A stretch of DNA of 64,000 nt from Nostocales cyanobacterium LEGE 12452 (GTDB taxonomy: Bacteria > Cyanobacteriota > Cyanobacteriia > Cyanobacteriales > Nostocaceae): positions 1 through 64,000 of the forward strand of contig JADEXV010000009.1 of the NCBI GenBank assembly GCA_015206945.1, in the 5' to 3' direction. The notes under the pieces are model-generated. The model was not told the origin of the DNA. It ran no database searches and saw only the letters and a list, made by a program, of their open reading frames with translations. Shown here one piece after another: positions 1 through 9,128 of this stretch; positions within the stretch are counted from its first letter, which is position 1, and each line of letters begins with the position of its first letter. A program made the translations under genes and the position numbers.

Positions 1-186
1 AGCTAGGATGAAAATTTCTGGCGCACAGTGGAATGTTGGGAGTGTCAACCAAATTCTTTCTGTTCGTTGTGCTTATCTGAATGGTTTACTTGCTATTTGA
101 GTGTTTCTGCCAAAAGTGGATGCTCCCTGCCTTTTTTCCTAATTCATATTAGGCGTAAGTCATGTAATTTTATACAAGCCCAAAAA

Positions 187-1047
187 ATGCGAGCGAAAAT
201 ACGAGATACAGAGATTTTCTTTGATGTAGAAGGTTCTGCATTAGTAGTGGATGGTGCGAACATCTGCTCTAAACCTGTCGCCTTTCTAATTCACGGGGGC
301 CCTGGTGCAGATCATACTTCCTTCAAACCAACCTTCTCGGCTTTAAGCCGAAAACTTCAACTAGTCTATTTTGACCATCGCGGTCAAGGAAGGTCTGCCC
401 GTGGACCCAAAGAAACCTATACTCTAGACAATAATGTTGAAGACATGGAAGCGTTGCGCCAACACCTTGGTCTGGACAAAATCGTTGTGATTGGCGGTTC
501 TTACGGTGGTATGGTGGCTCTGACTTATGCAGTTCGTTATCCTCAGAATGTCTCTCATCTGATTGTGATTGCTACGGCAGCCCATAGTGGCTTTTTAGAA
601 CGGGCTAAGGAAATCCTCTCATCAAAGGGAACTGAAGAACAAAAAGTAAGTGCTCAAAGGCTTTGGGATGGAAATTTTGAAAATGAGGAACAGTTAAGAC
701 AGTATTTTCAAGTGTTGGGATCAATGTATTCGCTAAATTATAATCCCACCACCTCAGCCATTGCTTGGCAGCGAAATATTCTCTCAGTTGATGCGATTAA
801 TGTTGCTTTTGGCGGTTTCCTCCGCAACTACAATATTCTTGACCAGCTACACAAAATTACTGCACCTACTTTAGTTATTGCAGGTCGGCATGACTGGATT
901 TGCGCCCCAGAATTTTCTGAAGAAATTGCTCAGGCAATTCCTAATGCAGATTTGAGAATTTTTGAGAATAGCAGTCATTTGATCCGCGCAGATGAACCAG
1001 AAGCACTTTTGGATGCGATCGCGGGTTTCTTGGTTTACAAACGTTAG
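187..1047 (+). CDS. Alpha/beta hydrolase, proline iminopeptidase-like (S33 type)
   Basis: A 286-residue alpha/beta-hydrolase fold enzyme. It carries the HGGPG oxyanion-loop motif at residues 36-40, the nucleophile elbow GGSYGG with Ser105, and a plausible Asp236 (GRHDW) and His264 (NSSHLI) to complete the triad. HGGPG is typical of prolyl iminopeptidase-like members, but substrates vary widely in this family. The frame is open from base 28, but the first 53 codons read as unlikely protein; the ATG at 187 starts directly before the first beta strand and gives a normal family length. The MAA locus begins about 700 bases downstream on the same strand, but the long gap and the separate repeats argue against co-transcription. 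The exact substrate cannot be told from sequence. Confidence 0.85.
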   Translation: MRAKIRDTEIFFDVEGSALVVDGANICSKPVAFLIHGGPGADHTSFKPTFSALSRKLQLVYFDHRGQGRSARGPKETYTLDNNVEDMEALRQHLGLDKIVVIGGSYGGMVALTYAVRYPQNVSHLIVIATAAHSGFLERAKEILSSKGTEEQKVSAQRLWDGNFENEEQLRQYFQVLGSMYSLNYNPTTSAIAWQRNILSVDAINVAFGGFLRNYNILDQLHKITAPTLVIAGRHDWICAPEFSEEIAQAIPNADLRIFENSSHLIRADEPEALLDAIAGFLVYKR

Positions 1048-1736
1048 CTCAATTCGTAATAGCTTTACCCTGAATTTATCACAAAGCCTGAGAAAAGAGG
1101 AGTCAAAAAATGCCAAAATAACTATTAAATCATTAAGTCAACTGATTTTGGAGTTTAAATTTTGAATTGTGGATTGATCCCGACCACAACTTGTACTGAG
1201 CGTAGTCGAAGTAGGGCACGGGGCAATATAATTTTAAATTTTGGATTTACGATTTGTTCCGCCCACTTTCTTACGGGGCATGAACCGCAAATTTTCTAAA
1301 ATCTAAAATTGGCAAGGTCAAACTTTTATACAACTTAGAATCTGAAGCGCGTTTCGTTTTTAAGAAGAAATATAGATGCCAAGTATCATAAAGTTTATGA
1401 AGTATATTTTCAATAGATCCTAAAACAATCTTATTAAGTCTTATTTATTGACAAATAGTTAAGCGTAGGCGTAGCCCATCGTAGACATCGCTTGAAGTAT
1501 TGGAAACTAAACCAAACGAGAAATGCTGATTTTTTCGTTGGTTATTAACGTTGGTTGCGCTCAAAAGTAATTTAGATGCGTTTGCCCTGGCAAATCGGGT
1601 ATATCAACTCTTGAAATGAAAAACACAATACCTGATGATCGTACAGACTATCCCTGCGGTTGATCAAAAGCCCAAAGTTAGTATAGTACATATGTATGAT
1701 GCGTAAATCCTAATTATTTTCTTAAATACTAGATTT
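1048..1736. other. Gene-free stretch with short dispersed repeats
   Basis: No credible coding region is seen. At about 1194-1218 there is a copy of the dispersed Nostoc-type repeat containing the words ctgagcgtagtcgaagtag, and near 1465-1490 another repeat-like stretch (gcgtaggcgtagcccatcg). The promoter of the downstream transporter presumably lies between 1500 and 1736, but no clear box was assigned. Confidence 0.5.
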
Positions 1737-3182
1737 ATGGATTCTTCTCAAATTGAAACAGGTGCGCCTCTTTCTATAGAAATTGCTCAGATTGCTTCAC
1801 CATCAACAACACTCTCTCCTACCTCAACATCCAGCCCTCGTATTTCTAAAGATGGTATTCGCAGGAGTTTGAGGGCTTCTACTGTCGATGGTGTTTTCGC
1901 AGCAGTTTTCTCTATTGGTACTGGCGGAATTTTGCTAGGTAATTTCTTGGTGGGGTTGGATGCCAGTCCAGTAGTATTTGGTATGGTGAGTTCTATCCCT
2001 ATGCTGGTAAATCTCTTTCAGCCAATGGGTGCTTATTTGTCTGAACGCAGCACTAGCCGCTTTCAGTATTCCCTTCGCACTCATGGGATTGGTCGGCTAC
2101 TATGGCTGATTTTAGTAATTGGCATTGTTAGCTTTAGTTGGGGAGGGCTTAATTCCAACCAATTAGTGATATTGTCGCTTTTGATTCTCGTATGCAGCCA
2201 TTTGTTAGGAGGACTAGGAGCCGCATCTTGGTTGAGTTGGATAGCAATGTTAGTCCCACGGCAATTACGAGGTAGATATTTCGGGCTACGCAATAGCCTT
2301 GCAAACTTAACCGAGTTGGTCGGTTTGCCAATAGCCGGTCTAGCCGTATCACATTGGTACGGGGGGCCTATCCAAGGTTATGGGGTGATTTTGCTCTTAG
2401 GCATTATCTTTGGAATTGTGAGCTTGGGGTGTCAGTATTTCCAGGTTGATATAAATCCTCAATTAGAAAATACTTATTATGCTAACTCATCTCAAACTAG
2501 TGAGATTCAGTCAGACTCCGCACCAAATGAACCTGGTGAGATATCTGAACCAATCTCTCTGCCGCAAATGCCAACTCCTCAAAACCAGATAGATAGCAGC
2601 ATTTGGAAAAACTCTAATTTTTTGGTGTTTCTACTTTATTTCGGCTTATGGACGTTTGCTGTTAATCTGAGTGCCCCGTTTTTTAACCTCTACTTACTAG
2701 ATACACTGAACCTGGATGTGAGTTGGGTAACTTTCTACAACAGCCTTCGAGCAGGGGCACACATGCTGATGCTTATCGTGTGGGGTAGATTAGCAGATAA
2801 AATAGGCAATCGTCCGATTCTAATTACTACTGGAATTCTAATTGCAGTCATACCCTGGCTGTGGCTGAAGATGGGTTCTAGTCCTCTTGACCTTTGGCTG
2901 TGGTTGCCGCTGTTACACATTTTTATTGGGGCTAATTGGGGAGGAGTTGACTTGTGTAACAACAATCTTCAGATAGAAATTGCACCAGTAAAAAATCAGT
3001 CTATCTATTTTGCTACAGCAGCAGCTGTCGCTGGAGCAAGTGGTGCTTTAGGAGCAACTATCGGTGGCTTCATCGCTCAATTTGCTGGGTCTTTTGGCAT
3101 AGCAGAAGTATTTATTGTATCTGGTGTATTACGATTAGCTTCACTTGTCCCACTCATTGCTAAAAAAGATTTGGGTAGTTAG
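1737..3182 (+). CDS. MFS transporter next to the MAA cluster
   Basis: A 481-residue major facilitator superfamily permease. The first 45 residues are polar and Ser/Thr-rich, followed by hydrophobic segments consistent with 6+6 helices and a long hydrophilic central loop (about residues 240-290, rich in Ser, Gln, Pro and Glu). A GRxxG-type loop after helix 2-3 is replaced by RGRYFG (about 178-183), and a second-half LADKIGNRP (about 352-360) matches the MFS inter-helix signature. It lies 200 bases before the dioxygenase and is co-directional with it and with the glycosyltransferase, so export or intracellular movement of the MAA product is a reasonable inference, not a demonstration. The family also includes drug and sugar permeases, so substrate is open. 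Confidence 0.8.
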   Translation: MDSSQIETGAPLSIEIAQIASPSTTLSPTSTSSPRISKDGIRRSLRASTVDGVFAAVFSIGTGGILLGNFLVGLDASPVVFGMVSSIPMLVNLFQPMGAYLSERSTSRFQYSLRTHGIGRLLWLILVIGIVSFSWGGLNSNQLVILSLLILVCSHLLGGLGAASWLSWIAMLVPRQLRGRYFGLRNSLANLTELVGLPIAGLAVSHWYGGPIQGYGVILLLGIIFGIVSLGCQYFQVDINPQLENTYYANSSQTSEIQSDSAPNEPGEISEPISLPQMPTPQNQIDSSIWKNSNFLVFLLYFGLWTFAVNLSAPFFNLYLLDTLNLDVSWVTFYNSLRAGAHMLMLIVWGRLADKIGNRPILITTGILIAVIPWLWLKMGSSPLDLWLWLPLLHIFIGANWGGVDLCNNNLQIEIAPVKNQSIYFATAAAVAGASGALGATIGGFIAQFAGSFGIAEVFIVSGVLRLASLVPLIAKKDLGS

Positions 3183-3382
3183 GATGAAATTTTTTTGTTA
3201 CGGATATGAACAAATAATTTTGTATTCAACCTGGAGATTTATCCACCTATAGGAAGAACTGCTAACTTACATCTTTATTTTACAGTAAGAAAGATTAATA
3301 ACATAGTGACCAAGTTCATGTCAGTAAAGCAGATTATAGAAATCTGTTATTACATAAATCTGGCTTTATTCATTTTTTAGTA

Positions 3383-4186
3383 ATGCTTAAGGTAGACAAA
3401 TCAAAAATTACCACCCAACAAGTTGAAGCTTTCCAGCAAGACGGTGTTATCTGCGTAAAAAATGTTTTGGATGACATCTGGGTAGAACGGATGCGAACAG
3501 CCGTTGACAAGAATGTATTAATCCCTGGCCCTTTAGAAGTTAAGGGCATCCCCAAATCAGAAGGTCATGTGGAACATAGCAGTAGCTTATGGCTTACTGA
3601 TGCTGATTTTCGTGCTTTGGCTTTTGAATCTCCGCTAGCAACGCTCGCCGCTCAAGTCTTGAAATCAGAAAAACTCAACTTTTTGACTGACGGTTTCTTT
3701 GTGAAAAAGCCGAAAGCAAACAGCCGTGTCGGCTGGCATAACGACCTGCCTTACTGGCCCATACAAGGCTGGCAGTGTTGTAAAATTTGGTTGGCTTTAG
3801 ATAGTGTCAACCAAGAAAATGGTCGATTAGAGTATATTAAAGCCTCTCATCGATGGGGCAAAGAGTTACGTGAAGGATCAAACCCTTCCTGGTTTGTAGA
3901 GCCAGAGCCTCACGAACTTTTGTCCTGGGATATGGAGCCTGGAGATTGCTTGGTTCATCATTTTCTGACAATTCATCATTCAGTAACTAACATATCTTCT
4001 ACACAACGACGTGCGGTAGTCACGAATTGGACTGGCGATGATATTACTTACTATCACCGCCCGAAAGCATGGCCTTTCAGACCTGTCGAAGAAATTGATC
4101 TACCAGAATTGAATTCATTCAAAGCCAAAAAAACTGGTGAGCCGATAGACTGCGATATATTTCCGAGAGTTGAACTACATCACTAA
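3383..4186 (+). CDS. mysH: Phytanoyl-CoA dioxygenase-like enzyme, candidate MysH (MAA tailoring)
   Basis: A 267-residue non-heme Fe(II)/2-oxoglutarate-dependent oxygenase of the PhyH family. The facial triad is visible as His119-x-Asp121 (GWHNDLPYW) and a distal His198 in the family pattern HHSVTNIS; Arg209 or Arg210 is the likely 2-oxoglutarate anchor. PhyH-type MysH enzymes encoded in cyanobacterial MAA clusters are known to convert disubstituted MAAs such as shinorine or porphyra-334 into palythine-type products. Here the gene faces mysABCD tail to tail, in a plus-strand group with an MFS permease and a GT4 glycosyltransferase. The mysH assignment rests on family plus neighbourhood; a different oxygenase reaction on the MAA, or on an unrelated metabolite, is possible. 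Confidence 0.75.
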   Translation: MLKVDKSKITTQQVEAFQQDGVICVKNVLDDIWVERMRTAVDKNVLIPGPLEVKGIPKSEGHVEHSSSLWLTDADFRALAFESPLATLAAQVLKSEKLNFLTDGFFVKKPKANSRVGWHNDLPYWPIQGWQCCKIWLALDSVNQENGRLEYIKASHRWGKELREGSNPSWFVEPEPHELLSWDMEPGDCLVHHFLTIHHSVTNISSTQRRAVVTNWTGDDITYYHRPKAWPFRPVEEIDLPELNSFKAKKTGEPIDCDIFPRVELHH

Positions 4187-4306
4187 TTGCTGCAAATCAA
4201 TAATTTGATCGAATTGGAAGATGATTTGTATTAATATTTAACCATCTGCCGATCATGTTTTGGTAGCCTTAAACTTTTTGTTAGTGAATAAATAGTTAAA
4301 TCAACA

Positions 4307-5569
4307 ATGATTAAGCCTCTATTGGTTAACACTTATGATCCCAAGGGAGGAGCGGGAGCTGCTCGTGCTGCTTATCGGCTACATCAGGAACTAATGAGGT
4401 TAGAAATTGATTCTCAGATGCTAATTCAAGATAAAAGAATAGCTGACTCTACTCTGGTTAGTTCTCCGAATAAGGTAGCCGAAACAATCTGGAAAGCTCG
4501 TCCGATTTTAAATGATTTACCAGTAAAACTTTATAAAAATAGGCAATGTAACCCTACATTTTTCCGGCTGCAATGGCTCCCTAATACAGTTACATCGCAA
4601 ATTGCTAGACTTGAGCCAGACATCATTAACCTGCATTGGATATGTGACGGATTTATACCAATTGAAGCGCTGGCAAAATTCAATAAGCCTATTGTTTGGA
4701 CATTTCATGATATGTGGGCATTCACTGGTGGATGCTGCTATTCTCTAAGGTGCGATCGCTATACAAAATCTTGTGGAAATTGCCCTCAACTCGGTAGCAA
4801 GCAAAGCTGGGATTTATCTCGCTGGGTTTGGCAACGTAAAATTAAAGCATGGGAAAATCTCAAGCTTACTATTGTTTCTCCTAGTAATTGGCTTGCTGAA
4901 TGTGCTAAATCCAGTTCACTATTTTCAAATAGTGATATCAGAGTTATTCCTCACGGCTTAGACCTCAGCATTTATAAACCAACAAAGAGTCAAATAGCTA
5001 GAAACTTACTGAGCCTCCCGCAAAATAAGCAACTAATTCTATTCGGAGCAATCAACGCAACTAGCAATTTCAGAAAAGGATTTGATCTATTGCAATCAGC
5101 GTTGCAAAAATTGAGCCAGTCTGAGTGGAAAGATCGGATTGAATTAATTGTTTTTGGTTCACCTCAACCTCAAGAGCCAGTTGATTTAGGTTTTAAGGTG
5201 CATTACTTAGGCAAAGTTGATGATGAGAATAAACTAGCGCTTCTGTATGCATCTGCGGATGTGATGATTGTGCCCTCAATTGAAGAAGCTTATGGACTGA
5301 CTGCTTGTGAATCCCTGTCCTGCGGCACACCTGTGGTTTCTTTTGATTCAACGGGACTCAAAGATATAGTTGAACATCAAAAAAATGGATATCGAGCGCA
5401 ATGTTTTAGTTGTGATGACTTGGCAAATGGTATTATCTGGGTAATAGAAGACAAAGAACGGCATCAAAAACTTTGCGATCGCGCTCGTGAGAAAGCCGAA
5501 CAAGAGTTTCCGAGCGAGCTACAAGCATATCGTTACTTATCCCTCTTTGAGGAAATGGTTACGCATTAA
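4307..5569 (+). CDS. GT4-family glycosyltransferase
   Basis: A 420-residue retaining glycosyltransferase with GT-B fold. The N-terminal half begins with a Gly/Ala-rich loop (YDPKGGAGAARAAYRL) typical of this group, and the C-terminal half has the donor-binding region with the E-x7-E motif (EAYGLTACE), followed by SCGTPVV and a TGLKDIV segment. It contains a cysteine-rich patch in the middle (GGCCYSLRCDRYTKSCGNC), seen in several WcaI/WbuB-like GT4 proteins. The start ATG follows the dioxygenase by 120 bases on the same strand, and the stop lies 58 bases from the 3' end of mysD. Nostoc species make glycosylated MAAs, so sugar transfer onto the MAA is an attractive inference; exopolysaccharide synthesis is the main alternative. 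Confidence 0.85.
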   Translation: MIKPLLVNTYDPKGGAGAARAAYRLHQELMRLEIDSQMLIQDKRIADSTLVSSPNKVAETIWKARPILNDLPVKLYKNRQCNPTFFRLQWLPNTVTSQIARLEPDIINLHWICDGFIPIEALAKFNKPIVWTFHDMWAFTGGCCYSLRCDRYTKSCGNCPQLGSKQSWDLSRWVWQRKIKAWENLKLTIVSPSNWLAECAKSSSLFSNSDIRVIPHGLDLSIYKPTKSQIARNLLSLPQNKQLILFGAINATSNFRKGFDLLQSALQKLSQSEWKDRIELIVFGSPQPQEPVDLGFKVHYLGKVDDENKLALLYASADVMIVPSIEEAYGLTACESLSCGTPVVSFDSTGLKDIVEHQKNGYRAQCFSCDDLANGIIWVIEDKERHQKLCDRAREKAEQEFPSELQAYRYLSLFEEMVTH

Positions 5570-5627
5570 TTTAACAACCTCTGACTACGAAGTGAAGACC
5601 GCTCAATCCCAGATTGAGTGTGGCGTT

Positions 5628-6662
5628 TCACCGTTTATTACTGCCCAAAGTTTCATTGATAGTTGTGATTAATAACTCATTTAGAGGGATTCCCGCTGTT
5701 TTCGCCATAGAGGAAATCACACTTTTGGGGGCAAAAGAGCAATACAACCCAGCTTCTAAGAACCAAGGTTCTCCCTTCGGGTCGATGCGGAAGTCAAATA
5801 AACTGTAGTGGCGACAACCCAAAGCCTGATGACACTTCTTAGCTACTTGCTGAACCTTTTGGGTAATGGGGTCGTTAGGGTCTACAATCCAAGACTTCTT
5901 ATTATCTTTAGCAGCAAAACCCAAGTTGCCATCATCGGTTTGTTGGAGTTTATCAGCATGGTTGCGGATGGGTTTGGAGTCAGGGTCTAACAGATACTCT
6001 TCAAGGGGTAAACCCACTAGTTGCCCATCTCTGACAATAATGCCGCATCTGACTTCTCGACCGAGTTCGATGAATTCTTCTACGATGACCTCATCTGAAT
6101 ATTCAAATGCTTTCTTCAGAGCAGCGTCATATTCAGTAGCCTCTTTGACTAAGGCTATCCCTAAAGAGTTATCGGAACTTACAGGTTTAACGATCGCTGG
6201 AAGTGAAATTGTCGGCGTATCTCCTTGGCGAAGCAGTTCTCCACGAGGCACTTTTACCCCTGCTGCTTCAACAATTGCTTTGGTTCTGCCTTTGTGCGCC
6301 GCGATCGCCATAATATCTGAAGTATTGCCGACATAAGGGATCTTCAGCAAGTCGAATAGGGCGCGGTAGTGAGTCATTCCAGGAATACAAAACATTTGTG
6401 GTAACACGAGGTCAATGTTTTGCGCTGTTATAAACTCTATGGCAGCAAACAGAGTCATCGGTTTAGTATTAGCAATATCTTTAGGGCTGAGTGAGGGAGG
6501 AAATCGCCATTGGCGATCGGGTGTGATGTATGCAATCTGAAAATCATATTGCGATCGATCCGCCGTTGCCGCGAGACAGTCTTGGGCGTAAAGGCGTGAC
6601 AAATCACAGTAAAAATCATTGTATGCAGACCCAACTAAATGAAGGATACGAAGTACTGACAT
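5628..6662 (-). CDS. mysD: D-Ala-D-Ala ligase-like enzyme MysD
   Basis: A 344-residue ATP-grasp ligase of the D-alanine-D-alanine ligase type. The central ATP-grasp region includes PAIVKPVSSDNSLGI (about 153-167), EEFIELGREVRCGI (about 195-208) and the metal-binding end LFDFRIDPKGEPWFLEAG (about 292-309). In MAA pathways MysD condenses mycosporine-glycine with serine, threonine or another amino acid to give shinorine, porphyra-334 and relatives. It is the last gene of the minus-strand mysA-mysB-mysC-mysD order, separated from mysC by about 150 bases that hold a GC-rich repeat. The absence of any mysE (NRPS-like) gene in the window agrees with a MysD-type system. Amino-acid preference cannot be predicted here. 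Confidence 0.88.
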   Translation of the reverse strand: MSVLRILHLVGSAYNDFYCDLSRLYAQDCLAATADRSQYDFQIAYITPDRQWRFPPSLSPKDIANTKPMTLFAAIEFITAQNIDLVLPQMFCIPGMTHYRALFDLLKIPYVGNTSDIMAIAAHKGRTKAIVEAAGVKVPRGELLRQGDTPTISLPAIVKPVSSDNSLGIALVKEATEYDAALKKAFEYSDEVIVEEFIELGREVRCGIIVRDGQLVGLPLEEYLLDPDSKPIRNHADKLQQTDDGNLGFAAKDNKKSWIVDPNDPITQKVQQVAKKCHQALGCRHYSLFDFRIDPKGEPWFLEAGLYCSFAPKSVISSMAKTAGIPLNELLITTINETLGSNKR

Positions 6663-6721
6663 TATTCATCTTCCTATGTATTGTTAGTATTTATATAGCG
6701 GTTATCAGTTGAGTGGGCTAT

Positions 6722-6767
6722 AAGAACCCCACCCCCAACCCCCTCTTCGCTTGCGGGGAGGGGGCTA
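6722..6767. repeat. GC-rich C-tract/G-tract repeat between mysC and mysD
   Basis: A C-rich run (ccccacccccaaccccc) is followed by cttcgcttgcgg and a G-rich run (gggagggggc), able to fold into a strong hairpin. This looks like a dispersed Nostoc repeat. Because it lies inside the mys operon, it could attenuate transcription into mysD or mark a separate mysD promoter behind it; neither is shown. It is followed at about 6790-6808 by a second repeat word, attacgaattacgaatta. Confidence 0.6.
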
Positions 6768-6809
6768 TTATCTAGTGAATTCTTCTTCAATTACGAATTA
6801 CGAATTATT

Positions 6810-8231
6810 TTAATCGCCACCTAATTCCACCAGTTTGCCAATGTTGAAGTCTATTTTTACCCATCCTTTGAGTTGTTGCAGATTCTTCAGCAAAAGTAAG
6901 GGAATTTGCCAATGATGCAAAGTCAAAAATGGTATAGGGTCATCAAGACTGTAAATAGCATCAGTGCCCCGCACTAAAGTATTAACCGATGTTTGCAATT
7001 GTTTCCAAGAACGAATACCAGTTAGTCGCCAGATTTCGTGATATAGAAAGTAAGTCGGCTTGCTACTTGCTAGGGGTTCCAGAGGTGCAGCTAGGGGAGT
7101 TTTACCAAGATAGGCATCTGCAACACCTGGGTGATTGTAGAACATTGTAATTGCCGAATGGGTACGGGGATTGCATTCAATGGCGTAAACTGTACCATCT
7201 TCAGATTGGATAAAGTCAAAAGAAACTTGCCCAGTCAATGCCAAACTCTTGACGAAGTGTTGCACCCATTCACGAATTTGGGGATTTTCGACGTTTTCAT
7301 AGTTGATTTGAAACGCAGAAGAGTTTGAACAACAATGCAATCTTAATTCCCCATCGCGCACTGTACTATGTGTGCATAACTCTTTACCAGGGATAAACTC
7401 TTGCATAATCCAAGGTTTTTCTGGACTGATGGGTAAACTGTTGACAAAGGCTGCTGTCTCTTCTGGGGTGTCGCAGGGAAGTTTGGTTAAATTTAAGCGG
7501 CGAACGGAGTCGTAATCAATACTTTTAAGAATATATTTGCGGCTTTCTTGACTAAAATCGAAATTGATAACTTGTTGAGGATCGGTGATTTTAAATGATT
7601 TGGGGACAGATAAACCAAGCGATCGCGCCCGATCGGTGAAGGCAAATTTATCATCCAACATTTTGGTTATGTCTGGATCAAAGTGGAAAACTTCACAGTA
7701 TTCTGATAATAGAGGCTTTGCTAAAGAGTCATAATAGCTAGCGACAGGACTGCATACAGGTACGTAAACGTCAACCTTTTCTTTTTTGACGATTTCTACT
7801 AGCGCCTGGATATAGCCTTCTGGATCTTCTTGTGGAGCCGGAACCGTATAAAAACGACTTACCGCTTTTGAGAATCTATGACCAGACAACCAGTATTTGT
7901 TACCTTCAATCAAAATAACTCTGTGTCCTGCGGCATGGAAAGAGCGAGCAAGTTGCAATGCTTTAGTCATCTTGGCTCCACTTACCAAGATAGTCTGAGG
8001 ATGAGCAGCTACGATAGCTTTTTTCGTAAACGGCGATCGCCTACGGCGGGGCGTAGCCCAACGCACAATGTCCCACAACAAAGATATCAACACTATCAAA
8101 GCATTGAACGGCAAGGCTATTAGTAATAATGTCAGAGTACCGAGAGTCTTGAATAGAGCTACTATCTTTACGCTAATACCTGTTGATGACGTTGGAGATT
8201 GAGGCAGAGATAAAGAAATTGATTGTGCCAT
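6810..8231 (-). CDS. mysC: ATP-grasp ligase MysC (mycosporine-glycine synthase)
   Basis: A 473-residue ATP-grasp protein that in the MAA pathway attaches glycine to 4-deoxygadusol. Hydrophobic N-terminal residues (about 28-55) form one or two predicted membrane-associated helices, then comes a Rossmann-like part (TILVSGAKMTKALQLARSF) and the ATP-grasp core with YILKSIDYDS, WIMQEFIPGKE and the Mg-binding YAIECNPRTHS. The frame is open to 8273, but the ATG at 8231 is preferred because it follows an aaaggaaag ribosome-binding sequence, and the extra 14 codons would fall inside a perfect hairpin repeat. It sits 60 bases downstream of mysB. The family match is strong and the operon context is decisive. 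Confidence 0.9.
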   Translation of the reverse strand: MAQSISLSLPQSPTSSTGISVKIVALFKTLGTLTLLLIALPFNALIVLISLLWDIVRWATPRRRRSPFTKKAIVAAHPQTILVSGAKMTKALQLARSFHAAGHRVILIEGNKYWLSGHRFSKAVSRFYTVPAPQEDPEGYIQALVEIVKKEKVDVYVPVCSPVASYYDSLAKPLLSEYCEVFHFDPDITKMLDDKFAFTDRARSLGLSVPKSFKITDPQQVINFDFSQESRKYILKSIDYDSVRRLNLTKLPCDTPEETAAFVNSLPISPEKPWIMQEFIPGKELCTHSTVRDGELRLHCCSNSSAFQINYENVENPQIREWVQHFVKSLALTGQVSFDFIQSEDGTVYAIECNPRTHSAITMFYNHPGVADAYLGKTPLAAPLEPLASSKPTYFLYHEIWRLTGIRSWKQLQTSVNTLVRGTDAIYSLDDPIPFLTLHHWQIPLLLLKNLQQLKGWVKIDFNIGKLVELGGD

Positions 8232-8251
8232 AAGTCTTTCCTTTGTGTTTA

Positions 8252-8284
8252 TTGTAGAGACGTTGTATTGCAACGTCTCTACAA
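8252..8284. repeat. Perfect 14-bp hairpin repeat between mysB and mysC
   Basis: Arms ttgtagagacgttg (8252-8265) and caacgtctctacaa (8271-8284) are exact reverse complements around a 5-base loop. It sits between the mysB stop and the mysC ribosome-binding site. The sequence resembles a palindromic element dispersed in Nostoc genomes. A transcript would fold strongly here, so it may stabilise mysAB RNA or reduce mysC expression; there is no U-tract, so a classical terminator is unlikely. Confidence 0.85.
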
Positions 8285-8290
8285 ACTTTG

Positions 8291-9124
8291 TTACGCCACT
8301 CGTCTAATCAGAGTTACACCATCTCTGATGGGTAACAGAACTTGTTCTACACGAGGATCGGCAGTGACAACACGGTTGAACTGAGCGATCGCTTCACCGT
8401 TGGCGGTGCGTTGTTCGGGTGGTAGGTAAACTTGTCCCTGCAACAAAGTGTTATCCACACAGATTAATCCGTCGGGAGTCAGTAAGTTATTATCCAAAAT
8501 GATCTGGAAGTACTCTACATACTCTTTTTTATCAGCATCAATGAAGATGAGATCGAATACTTCTTTTCTGGCAGCCAGCTTGTGGAGTGTCTCTAAGGCA
8601 GGTGCTACTTCCACAACGATTTTGTCGCCGTGGGGAGACTCACTAAAGCAAGCTTGAGCAAATTCAGCAACATAAGGATCGACTTCGCAACCGATAAGTT
8701 GCCCATCACTTGGTAATGCTTCTGCCATTGCTAAGGCTGAATACCCTGTGAACATTCCTACTTCTAGAACGCGCTTTGCTTTGGTGATATGAACAAACAT
8801 TTTCAATGTCTGTCCTTCAAGATGCCCTGAGAGCATCTCCTGCTCAAGTTGACGCACTGTTTCACCATCGCTGAAGCGTTTGCTCCAGTCTTCTTTGCTA
8901 GTTTTCTGCGCCAATGCTGTCAATGCGCTCGATTCTGGGGTGGTGTAATCATCCAAGTAGGGATCTAAACCCGCTGCTAATTGAACTCCCTGCCGCAAAG
9001 AATCTAATATCTCTACGGGAATGTTGTTCTCTTCTGCTAATTTGAGGGTTTGCTGTAACTGGGCTACTAAAATACTATGTGGCGTTATCGGTCTAGCTGT
9101 TTCTCGTCCTAAAACACTCGTCAT
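8291..9124 (-). CDS. mysB: O-methyltransferase MysB
   Basis: A 277-residue SAM-dependent methyltransferase of the caffeoyl-CoA O-methyltransferase type. SAM motif I is LEVGMFTGYSAL (119-131); the metal- and substrate-site acidic residues are visible as IDAD (195-198) and DN at 224-225. In MAA synthesis MysB methylates demethyl-4-deoxygadusol to 4-deoxygadusol. It starts only 4 bases after the mysA stop, so the two are almost certainly translated from one message. Its 60-base downstream spacer contains the perfect hairpin repeat. Confidence is high because both family and gene order match known mys operons. Confidence 0.92.
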   Translation of the reverse strand: MTSVLGRETARPITPHSILVAQLQQTLKLAEENNIPVEILDSLRQGVQLAAGLDPYLDDYTTPESSALTALAQKTSKEDWSKRFSDGETVRQLEQEMLSGHLEGQTLKMFVHITKAKRVLEVGMFTGYSALAMAEALPSDGQLIGCEVDPYVAEFAQACFSESPHGDKIVVEVAPALETLHKLAARKEVFDLIFIDADKKEYVEYFQIILDNNLLTPDGLICVDNTLLQGQVYLPPEQRTANGEAIAQFNRVVTADPRVEQVLLPIRDGVTLIRRVA

Positions 9125-9128
9125 ATTT

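Noticed and set aside
28-186. N-terminal extension of the alpha/beta hydrolase from the ATG at 28
   Set aside because: The residues are Cys/aromatic-rich and unlike the family; the ATG at 187 starts at the first core strand.
5866-6336. 156-codon plus-strand frame opposite mysD
   Set aside because: Antisense shadow of a strongly supported gene; Ser-rich artefact composition.
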